NCBI GenBank assembly: GCA_902471875.1
Contig: CABRLN010000018.1
Location: 1-44,252, forward strand
Direction: 5' to 3'
From: an uncultured Clostridium sp.
GTDB taxonomy: Bacteria > Bacillota > Clostridia > Oscillospirales > Acutalibacteraceae
DNA length: 44,252 nt
Both the position numbers and the translations under genes were made by a program. Shown here in pieces: positions 7,604 through 14,535 of this stretch. How positions within the stretch are numbered: position 1 is the stretch's first letter; the number at the start of each line of letters is the position of its first letter. The notes under the pieces were generated by a model. It was not told the DNA's origin and searched no databases. It saw nothing but the letters and a program-made list of their open reading frames with translations.

Positions 7604-7731
7604 TCATTGTTAACTTATCAATTAATGTTAAATGTTATTAAATTTTGTCAACTGAATTTAAACATAAATTTTTTAATAACTTTTTCAGTATAAATGGGAC
7701 AAAAACGGGTAAACTAACAAGTTAACATACA

Positions 7732-7746
7732 CTACTATTACTACTT
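7732..7746 (-). promoter_or_regulatory. DnaA-trio single-strand binding repeats
   Basis: The plus strand reads CTA CTA TTA CTA CTT, so the complementary strand reads 3'-GAT GAT AAT GAT GAA-5', five units fitting the 3'-[G/A]A[T/A]-5' DnaA-trio consensus and very close to the Bacillus subtilis element. It directly abuts the AT-rich stretch before dnaN. Confidence 0.75.
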
Positions 7747-7786
7747 AAATAAAATAAACTATTCTATATATAAAGGATTGATAACA

Positions 7787-8887
7787 TTGAAATTTTCTTG
7801 CGATCAAAAAGAATTTTCATCAGCAGTTAGTAATGTACAAAGAGCTGTATCAACAAAAACTAATTTGCCATCACTTGAAGGTATATTAATAAGAGCTGAA
7901 GAAAGCAGAATAATTTTATGCGGATATGACCTTGAAATCGGAATAACCACATTTATTAACTGCAATGTTATAGAAAAAGGCGAGCTTGTTGTAAGCGCAA
8001 AGCTGTTAAGTGAAATTGTAAGAAGACTGCCTGAAAATACAGTTGACATTGAAACTGATGAAAAAATGATTATTTATATAAAAAGCGGACAGGCTGAATA
8101 TCAAATTGTAGGAATATCATCAGAAGAATATCCTGAACTTCCAAGGGTAGAGAAAATGGATGACATAAAAATTAAAAGTGGTATTCTTAAAAATATGATT
8201 AAGCAAACTATTTTTGCAATATCAGATAATTTTTCAAAGCCTATTTATACAGGATCGCTTTTTGATATTGATAATAATTTATTAAAAATTATTTCTGTTG
8301 ACGGTTATAGAATGGCAATAAGGCAAGAAGTAATAGACTGTGACAAAACTAATAAGTTTGTTGTTCCCGGTAAAACGCTTAGTGAAATTTTGAAACTGAC
8401 CAGTGATGAAGAAAAAGATATTGAAATAATTATAGGTCAGCGACATGCGATTTTTAAGGTTGAAAACTATTCAATTATCTCAAGATTAATAGAAGGAAAC
8501 TTTATTGATTATAAAACAACAATTCCGCCTGAGGTTAAAACTGAAATTATTATTAACACAAGAGGATTGATTGCTGCTGTTGAAAGAATGTCGCTTTTAA
8601 CATCTGATAAAATTCAAAGTCCTATAAGATGTATGATTGAAGATACACAGGTAAAGCTGTTTTGTTCAACCTCTATAGGAAGAGCTAACGACTCTATGCC
8701 GGCAAACATAAGCGGCGAAAATGTTGAAATAGGTTTAAACAGCAGATATTTATTAGACGCATTAAAAAATTCAGAAACAGATGAAGTAAAATTACAACTA
8801 AACGGTTCGCTTACACCTATGAAAATTGTACCTGTAAAGGGTGATTCGTTCCTATTTTTAGTTGTTCCAATGAGGTTTAAACAATGA
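7787..8887 (+). CDS. dnaN: DNA polymerase III sliding clamp (beta subunit)
   Basis: 366 residues forming three repeated clamp domains; the dimer ring holds the polymerase on DNA. Recognisable parts are MKFSCDQKEFSSAVSNVQRAVS at the start, DGYRMAIRQ near residue 175 and the C-terminal LTPMKIVPVKGDSFLFLVVPMR, which forms part of the peptide-binding pocket. The start is TTG at 7787: AAAGGA lies nine bases upstream, and an upstream in-frame TTG at 7778 is too close to it. Its stop overlaps the yaaA start (ATGA). Confidence 0.96.
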   Translation: MKFSCDQKEFSSAVSNVQRAVSTKTNLPSLEGILIRAEESRIILCGYDLEIGITTFINCNVIEKGELVVSAKLLSEIVRRLPENTVDIETDEKMIIYIKSGQAEYQIVGISSEEYPELPRVEKMDDIKIKSGILKNMIKQTIFAISDNFSKPIYTGSLFDIDNNLLKIISVDGYRMAIRQEVIDCDKTNKFVVPGKTLSEILKLTSDEEKDIEIIIGQRHAIFKVENYSIISRLIEGNFIDYKTTIPPEVKTEIIINTRGLIAAVERMSLLTSDKIQSPIRCMIEDTQVKLFCSTSIGRANDSMPANISGENVEIGLNSRYLLDALKNSETDEVKLQLNGSLTPMKIVPVKGDSFLFLVVPMRFKQ

Positions 8888-9105
8888 AAGAATTAAAAAG
8901 AATTTTTATTGACACAGAATTTATAAAACTGGATAATTTGTTAAAGCTTAGTGGTGTTGCACAAACAGGCGGTCAGGCAAAAATTATGATTCAAAATGGT
9001 GAAGTAATGGTAAATGACTATGTTTGCGAAATGAGAAATAAAAAAATAAGAAATGGTGACAAGGTTGAAACACCTGATAAAATTATTGAGGTGTACTATA
9101 AGTGA
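8884..9105 (+). CDS. yaaA: S4-domain RNA-binding protein YaaA
   Basis: 73 residues consisting of a single S4 RNA-binding domain: IKLDNLLKLSGVAQTGGQAK, then VMVNDYVCEMRNKKIRNGDKVE. The small YaaA protein is found between dnaN and recF in most Firmicutes and is proposed to act in ribosome assembly; the exact role is not settled. It overlaps dnaN and recF by four bases each, so translation is probably coupled through the three genes. Confidence 0.93.
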   Translation: MKELKRIFIDTEFIKLDNLLKLSGVAQTGGQAKIMIQNGEVMVNDYVCEMRNKKIRNGDKVETPDKIIEVYYK

Positions 9106-10205
9106 TTATTAAAGGACTGAAATTTGAAAATTTCAGAAATTTAGAAAATAATCATATAGTTCCTTGTGAAAAAATGAATGTTATTGCCGGTGACAATGGT
9201 CAGGGCAAGACAAACCTGTTGGAATGTATATGGATGTTCAACGGTGTAAAGTCTTTTAGAGGTGCAAAAGATAAGGAACTTATAACATTTGGTAAAAAGT
9301 TCTCAAAGCTTGAAATTGATTTTTACAGCGAAGAAAGAATACAAAATGCAAGAATAGAATTTGCAAATAATAGACGTGATGCTTATATTAATGACGTGAA
9401 AAAACCTGCACCATCATATTTAATGGGAAAAATAACGTCAATTGTTTTTTCGCCTGAGCATTTGTCGCTTGTAAAAGAAGGTCCGGGACTGCGAAGAAAA
9501 TTTATTGACAGTGCTATTTGTCAAATAAAACCAAAATATTCTGCTTATTTGGCAAGATATAATAAAATATTAAATCAAAGAAATGCATTACTAAAAGATA
9601 TAGCTTATTATTCTGAGCTTACTGATACTCTTGAAATATGGGACAAGGAGCTTGCTGTAAGCGGCGGTGTAATTATAAGCGAAAGATTAAAATATATATC
9701 CTTACTTTCTGAATCAGCAAGTAAATACCATAGTGGAATATCTGAAAATAAAGAGAATCTTGAAATATTGTATACAAACAAATACAGTGTTGACTTTTCA
9801 ATACATGAAATATCAAAAAATTTCTTTGAAGTACTTTGTAAGTCGAGAAATGAAGATTTGTCTTTAAAATATACAACTAAAGGTCCCCATAGAGATGATA
9901 TTGAGATTATTATAAATGGTAGAAGTGCAAGAAAATATGCTTCACAAGGTCAGCAAAGGTCTGCAGTACTTTCATTAAAACTTGCAGAGGCGACATTAGT
10001 TGACCAAATAACGGGTCAAAAACCTGTTATACTGTTAGATGATGTTTTAAGTGAACTGGACAAAGAAAGGCAGAGCTTCTTATTAAATAAAATAATGGAC
10101 AGACAGGTATTTATAACCTGTTGCGATTATTCAACAGAAAAACTTCTTGAAAATGGAAAATTATTTATTGTAGAAAACGGTAATGTACAAGAAAAGATTG
10201 TTTAA
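9102..10205 (+). CDS. recF: DNA replication/repair ATPase RecF
   Basis: 367 residues, an SMC-like ABC ATPase that helps RecO and RecR load RecA at gaps. Walker A is GDNGQGKTN (about residues 30-38), the ABC signature is in YASQGQQRSAVLSLKLAEA, and Walker B is PVILLDDVLSELD, followed by the D-loop. The GTG start overlaps the yaaA stop (GTGA). Length is standard. Confidence 0.96.
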   Translation: MIIKGLKFENFRNLENNHIVPCEKMNVIAGDNGQGKTNLLECIWMFNGVKSFRGAKDKELITFGKKFSKLEIDFYSEERIQNARIEFANNRRDAYINDVKKPAPSYLMGKITSIVFSPEHLSLVKEGPGLRRKFIDSAICQIKPKYSAYLARYNKILNQRNALLKDIAYYSELTDTLEIWDKELAVSGGVIISERLKYISLLSESASKYHSGISENKENLEILYTNKYSVDFSIHEISKNFFEVLCKSRNEDLSLKYTTKGPHRDDIEIIINGRSARKYASQGQQRSAVLSLKLAEATLVDQITGQKPVILLDDVLSELDKERQSFLLNKIMDRQVFITCCDYSTEKLLENGKLFIVENGNVQEKIV

Positions 10206-10220
10206 GGAAAGAATTAAAGT

Positions 10221-10481
10221 ATGTATTTGCATTTAGGAAATAACACAATAGTTAATAATAAGGACATTATAGGTATTTTTGATATGGATAATACTACCAT
10301 TTCAAAACATACCAGAAAATATTTATCTGAAAGAACAAAAAATAATGAGGTTATTACTGTTTCTTTAGAATTGCCAAAATCTTTTATTGTATGTAGCAGA
10401 GATAAGAAAAAAACAGTATATGTAAGTCAGTTATCACCAAAAACTTTACTTAACAGAAAAGAATTTTTAAAAAAGCTTTAG
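10221..10481 (+). CDS. remB: RemB/DUF370-family regulatory protein
   Basis: 86 residues matching the DUF370 family: MYLHLGNNTIVNNKDIIGIFD at the start, then NEVITVSLELPKSFIVCSRD and VYVSQLSPKTLLNR. In Bacillus subtilis remB (yaaB) lies at the same place, between recF and gyrB; the related RemA is a DNA-binding activator of matrix genes. Whether this RemB binds DNA is unknown. It follows recF by 15 bases and probably belongs to the same transcript. Confidence 0.88.
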   Translation: MYLHLGNNTIVNNKDIIGIFDMDNTTISKHTRKYLSERTKNNEVITVSLELPKSFIVCSRDKKKTVYVSQLSPKTLLNRKEFLKKL

Positions 10482-10572
10482 AGTGCAGCTGAAAAATAAA
10501 ATATACACTTAATAAAACGCATACTTATTGTAAATTTGATTTTTTACTTATTAGTGGGAGGATTGAACATTA

Positions 10573-11040
10573 ATGAAAAAAACAAGATGCCCGTATTGCG
10601 GAAAAAAACTTAATTATTTTCAAGCTTTTGCAGAAAGAAAAAGAGGAGAACACAGTTGCAGCCATTGCGGAAGAAATTCGACGATATTTTTTTCAAAAAG
10701 CTATAAAATAATGATAGGTATAGCAATATTGCTAGCAATAGTTTTAATTGTTATTTCAATTAATCCTTATTTTATTGGAGGATTGTGGGGAATGCTGTGG
10801 GTAGCTCTACCATTTTTAATACTTTATCTTATAACTCCATTTTTTCTTAAGCTTGTTCCTTTGAAAAAGAAAAATAATATTGACATAGAAAATGTAGAGT
10901 CAAGTTCAGATTCTAATATTGATAATCATTCTACTAAAACTATAAATAAGTTAGATAGAAGTTATTTTGACAAAGAATCTAAGTTTGAAAAAAATGATGA
11001 CGACAGTGAATTTTTAGATATTTCTGAGCTTAACCTTTAA
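10573..11040 (+). CDS. Zinc-ribbon membrane protein, first of a related pair
   Basis: 155 residues. The N terminus has two CxxC pairs (C6/C9 and C29/C32, 19 residues between pairs) that form a zinc-ribbon-like module, then two membrane segments (about residues 43-65 and 75-97), and an acidic, Asn/Asp/Ser-rich cytoplasmic tail of about 55 residues. The start ATG has GGGAGGA at good spacing. I do not recognise a named family; small rubredoxin-like/zinc-ribbon membrane proteins of unknown function are common in Clostridia. The next gene has the same plan with identical Cys spacing. It lies between remB and gyrB, in the same direction. Confidence 0.8.
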   Translation: MKKTRCPYCGKKLNYFQAFAERKRGEHSCSHCGRNSTIFFSKSYKIMIGIAILLAIVLIVISINPYFIGGLWGMLWVALPFLILYLITPFFLKLVPLKKKNNIDIENVESSSDSNIDNHSTKTINKLDRSYFDKESKFEKNDDDSEFLDISELNL

Positions 11041-11056
11041 TGAAGGATGTGTAACT

Positions 11057-11404
11057 TTGAAATTATTAAAATTACCTGTTTGTCCCCATTGCAATGCTGT
11101 TTACAGGTATAATGAAGTAAAAAATATGTCAAAATTCAGGCATATTGAATGTAGACATTGTAAAAAGCCTTTTACTGTATATAAATCAAAAGGAAGGGCA
11201 ATATTCTTTATAATTGATATTATAGTTTTAATATTATTTAATCTTTTATTATTTCATTTTTGTAATTTTAATTTAATTGGTTTATTAATATTTACATTAA
11301 TATTCTTTGGATTATCGTTATTAATTTTACCTTTTACCGTAAGATTTGTGAAATATACTGAAAGCAGTAAAAATAATAATATAAGAAATAAAAATAAGAA
11401 ATAA
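11057..11404 (+). CDS. Zinc-ribbon membrane protein, second of a related pair
   Basis: 115 residues. CxxC pairs at C9/C12 and C32/C35, again separated by 19 residues, then two hydrophobic helices (about 49-70 and 74-95) and a short Lys/Asn-rich tail. The start is TTG at 11057 with AAGGA nine bases upstream. The order and spacing of features equal those of the preceding gene, which suggests an old duplication, although sequence identity is low. The function is unknown; it sits 35 bases before gyrB and is probably co-transcribed with it. Confidence 0.75.
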   Translation: MKLLKLPVCPHCNAVYRYNEVKNMSKFRHIECRHCKKPFTVYKSKGRAIFFIIDIIVLILFNLLLFHFCNFNLIGLLIFTLIFFGLSLLILPFTVRFVKYTESSKNNNIRNKNKK

Positions 11405-11439
11405 ATTCGAGAAAGAAAATTTAAAACGGAGGGTTTTAA

Positions 11440-13380
11440 TTGGATAATCTTGATATTACTAAAGTAGAAAATGAATATGGTGCTAATGAAATTCAGGTTC
11501 TTGAAGGACTTGAGGCTGTAAGAAAAAGGCCCGGTATGTATATAGGTTCTACAGGACCGGCAGGACTTCATCATTTAGTATATGAAATTGTTGATAACTC
11601 TATTGATGAAGCATTAGCAGGATATTGTACAAAAATAGATGTAGAAATTTTACCTGATAATATAATAAGAGTTAAAGACAACGGCAGAGGAATACCTGTT
11701 GGAATAAATGAAAAAATGGGAATACCTGCTGTTACTGTTGTATTTACTGTTTTGCACGCAGGCGGTAAATTTGGCGGCGGAGGATACAAGGTGTCAGGTG
11801 GTTTGCATGGCGTTGGTGCGTCTGTTGTAAATGCACTTTCTCAGTGGCTTGAGGTTACTATTTGTGACGGCGAAAAGGTTTACAAGCAAAGATATGAGCA
11901 AGGCAACATTGTAACAGAGCTTGAAGTTATTGGAGAGAGTTCTGTAAAAGGAACCGAGGTTATATTTAAAGCTGACCCAGAAATATTTAAAGAAACTACT
12001 GTTTACGAATTCGATATTCTTGAAAGACGTTTGCGTGAACAAGCATTTTTGAATGCAGGTGTAAATATTGAACTTAAAGACCTGCGGGATGATGACAATA
12101 TTCAAAGTGAAAATTTTAAATATGATGGTGGTATTGTTAGTTTTGTTGAATATATTCATAAAAAGCGTGAGTTGGATGTTATTCACCCCGACGTAATTTA
12201 TTTTAACACAACAGCGTCTGATGATTCATCTTCTGTTGAGGTTGCAATGCAATATAACGAAAGCTATAATGAAATTATGCTTTCATTTGCGAACAATATT
12301 CATACAGTTGACGGTGGTACGGCTGAAGACGGATTTAAGCGTGGTTTAACCAGAATTATGAACGATTACGCAAGAAAATTTAATATTTTAAAAGATAACG
12401 ATAAAAATCTTACAGGCGAAGATTTGCGAGAGGGTTTGACTGTTGTTATAAGTGTTAAACTAAAGGAAGCCCAATTTGAAGGACAAACCAAAACAAAGCT
12501 TGGTAACACAGAAGTAAGAACAATGGTTGAAAAGCTAATGGGTGAAAAGCTTAAAATTTATCTTGAAGAAAATCCTTCGTCTGCAAAGTTAATATTTGAA
12601 AAGGCTTTAGCTGCATCAAGAGCTAGAGAAGCAGCAAGAAAAGCAAAAGATTTAGTCAGAAGAAAATCTGCTATGGAAAATGCATCACTTCCGGGAAAGC
12701 TGGCAGATTGCCAGTCGAGAGATGCTAACGAAACAGAAATTTATATAGTAGAGGGTGACTCTGCGGGTGGTTCTGCAAAAGGCGGACGTGACAGAAGATA
12801 CCAAGCAATTCTTCCTTTATGGGGTAAAATGCTTAATGTTGAAAAAGCAAGACTTGACCGTGTATATGGTAATGACAAGCTTATGCCTGTTATTACAGCA
12901 CTAGGAACAGGTATTGGTGAAGATTTTGATATCGAAAAGCTAAGATACGGCAAGGTTATTATTATGGCAGATGCCGATGTTGACGGATCTCACATAAGAA
13001 CATTGCTTTTAACCTTTTTCTTTAGATTTATGCGTCCTCTTGTTGAGCAGGGTCATGTATATATTGCACAGCCTCCGCTTTATAGAATTACAAAAAATAA
13101 AGAACATAAGTATGCTTATTCTGATGAAGAAAGAGATGCTATTTTAAAAGAAATTGAAGGTAAGTCTGATATTCAGAGATATAAAGGTCTTGGTGAAATG
13201 GATTCTGAACAGCTTTGGGAAACAACAATGAACCCTGAAACAAGAATTATGTTAAGAGTGGAGCTTTCTGATGCTGAAGCTGCTGACGAAATATTTACTA
13301 TTCTTATGGGTGACAAGGTTGAACCAAGAAGAGAATTTATTGAAAAAAATGCCAAGTATGTGCAAAATCTTGATATTTAA
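11440..13380 (+). CDS. gyrB: DNA gyrase subunit B
   Basis: 646 residues, the ATPase subunit of gyrase. Visible are the GHKL ATP site (YEIVDNSIDEALAGY, VKDNGRGIPVGI, GGGGYKVSGGLHGVGAS), the transducer domain, and the TOPRIM domain with EGDSAGGSAKGGRDRRYQAI and the metal-binding DADVDGSHI. The C-terminal end (RREFIEKNAKYVQNLDI) is standard. The start is TTG at 11440 with GGAGGG upstream. It precedes gyrA with two small genes between them. Confidence 0.97.
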   Translation: MDNLDITKVENEYGANEIQVLEGLEAVRKRPGMYIGSTGPAGLHHLVYEIVDNSIDEALAGYCTKIDVEILPDNIIRVKDNGRGIPVGINEKMGIPAVTVVFTVLHAGGKFGGGGYKVSGGLHGVGASVVNALSQWLEVTICDGEKVYKQRYEQGNIVTELEVIGESSVKGTEVIFKADPEIFKETTVYEFDILERRLREQAFLNAGVNIELKDLRDDDNIQSENFKYDGGIVSFVEYIHKKRELDVIHPDVIYFNTTASDDSSSVEVAMQYNESYNEIMLSFANNIHTVDGGTAEDGFKRGLTRIMNDYARKFNILKDNDKNLTGEDLREGLTVVISVKLKEAQFEGQTKTKLGNTEVRTMVEKLMGEKLKIYLEENPSSAKLIFEKALAASRAREAARKAKDLVRRKSAMENASLPGKLADCQSRDANETEIYIVEGDSAGGSAKGGRDRRYQAILPLWGKMLNVEKARLDRVYGNDKLMPVITALGTGIGEDFDIEKLRYGKVIIMADADVDGSHIRTLLLTFFFRFMRPLVEQGHVYIAQPPLYRITKNKEHKYAYSDEERDAILKEIEGKSDIQRYKGLGEMDSEQLWETTMNPETRIMLRVELSDAEAADEIFTILMGDKVEPRREFIEKNAKYVQNLDI

Positions 13381-13393
13381 CAGGTGATTAATA

Positions 13394-13981
13394 TTGGATA
13401 ATAACGGTGATAGCATAAAAGAAATACTGAATGAGGTACGTAACTCTGAAGAAATAAGTAAGTGCAGAGGTAGTGAAAAACTTATTTATGAAAATGAGTT
13501 TGTTATAAATAAGACTGAAGCTTATGAGGGATTAAAAAATTCCGGTATGATAAAAACGGTTGGTGGAAGATCTGTAATTTACACTATTATTTTGGTATTG
13601 GCTATTGCAGGATTTATTGCAGCTTACGTTATACAGAACAATATTAATGATTTAATATTTGCAATTATTTCTTTTATAGTGTTAGTTGTAATATGGTGTG
13701 TGCCTTATATATCATTGAAAAGACTTGCAAAAGCTAATGCTAATGGAAATGTAATTAAATTTAAAGTTTATAGCAGTAGTTTACATATTTTTTGTAATGA
13801 TAACAGTTGGTATATTGCACTTGATAATTCTAACAGAATGAAAATATGTTCAAATCTTATTATTATAAAAAGACTGAAGGATAATCAGTTATTTGTAATA
13901 CCCTTAAGAGCTGTTGAAGAAAGTAATAAAGACGAGATTATTGATATTATAAAAAAAGGTACTTTAGGCTTTGAAAAATAA
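13394..13981 (+). CDS. Membrane protein with PH-like (YcxB-type) C-terminal domain
   Basis: 195 residues. An N-terminal cytoplasmic part of about 60 residues, two membrane helices (about 58-77 and 82-102), then a beta-rich C-terminal domain (VIKFKVYSSSLHIFC, IALDNSNRMKICSNLIIIKR, LFVIPLRAVEE) that resembles the YcxB-like bacterial PH fold. Such proteins are of unknown function. The TTG start at 13394 follows CAGGTGAT. It lies 13 bases behind gyrB and is very likely on the gyrB transcript. The family assignment is tentative. Confidence 0.7.
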   Translation: MDNNGDSIKEILNEVRNSEEISKCRGSEKLIYENEFVINKTEAYEGLKNSGMIKTVGGRSVIYTIILVLAIAGFIAAYVIQNNINDLIFAIISFIVLVVIWCVPYISLKRLAKANANGNVIKFKVYSSSLHIFCNDNSWYIALDNSNRMKICSNLIIIKRLKDNQLFVIPLRAVEESNKDEIIDIIKKGTLGFEK

Positions 13982-14023
13982 TAAAAATTATAATTTTTTA
14001 ATCAAATAAAATAAGGTGATTTT

Positions 14024-14440
14024 TTGAAAAGTAAAACAATAATTACAGCAAGATATGGCGAAACTGATATGATGGGTATTGTACATCATTCTGTTTATGC
14101 ATTATATTACGAACAAGCAAGAGTTGATTTTATAAAAAATTTTGGAATTACTTATTTACAGCTTGAAAAAGATGGTTTAATGATGCCGCTTGTAAACTTA
14201 GGGTGTAATTATAAAAAGCCTGTTTATTTTGCAGACGAAATTGTGGTAGAAACATTAGTTGAAGAAATTAAACCGGCGAAAATAAAGTTTAGGTATAATT
14301 TATATAATAATGAAAATGAGCTTGTAAACACAGGCTATACTGAACATGGTTTTGTTGACAGCAAAACCTTTAAGCCTATTAATGCAAAAAAACTTTTTGC
14401 TGATATATACAGAAAGTTGAGCGAAAGCGTTGAAAATTAA
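14024..14440 (+). CDS. Acyl-CoA thioesterase, YbgC/4-hydroxybenzoyl-CoA thioesterase (hotdog) family
   Basis: 138 residues with the single hotdog fold. The signature YGETDMMGIVHHSVYALYYEQAR carries the catalytic Asp (about residue 14) of the YbgC/FadM type; VNLGCNYKKPVYFADEIVVET continues the fold. Such enzymes hydrolyse acyl-CoA thioesters; the substrate is not determined from sequence. TTG start with AAGGTGAT upstream. It stands between gyrB and gyrA, an insertion seen here without an obvious functional link. Confidence 0.9.
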   Translation: MKSKTIITARYGETDMMGIVHHSVYALYYEQARVDFIKNFGITYLQLEKDGLMMPLVNLGCNYKKPVYFADEIVVETLVEEIKPAKIKFRYNLYNNENELVNTGYTEHGFVDSKTFKPINAKKLFADIYRKLSESVEN

Positions 14441-14535
14441 TTTAACTTATTGTCTGTATTTAATTATAAAATTTTGATTAAAATTAGCAAATAGAGAAGT
14501 AAGACACTTAATTTATAAAAAGAGGGTGTAATCTT

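Larger units (their letters stand above)
7557..7786. other. Replication origin (oriC) between dnaA and dnaN
   Basis: The 230-base gap contains one perfect DnaA box (7595-7603), a five-unit DnaA-trio (7732-7746) and a downstream AT-only-like stretch (about 7745-7773) suited to unwinding. A 9-mer TGTTAACTT occurs at 7608-7616 and inverted at 7719-7727; it may be a weak binding site. A short GC-richer patch (GGGACAAAAACGGG, 7696-7709) lies before the trios. The order box, GC patch, trio, AT-rich region matches the basal unwinding system described in Bacillus subtilis. Confidence 0.85.
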
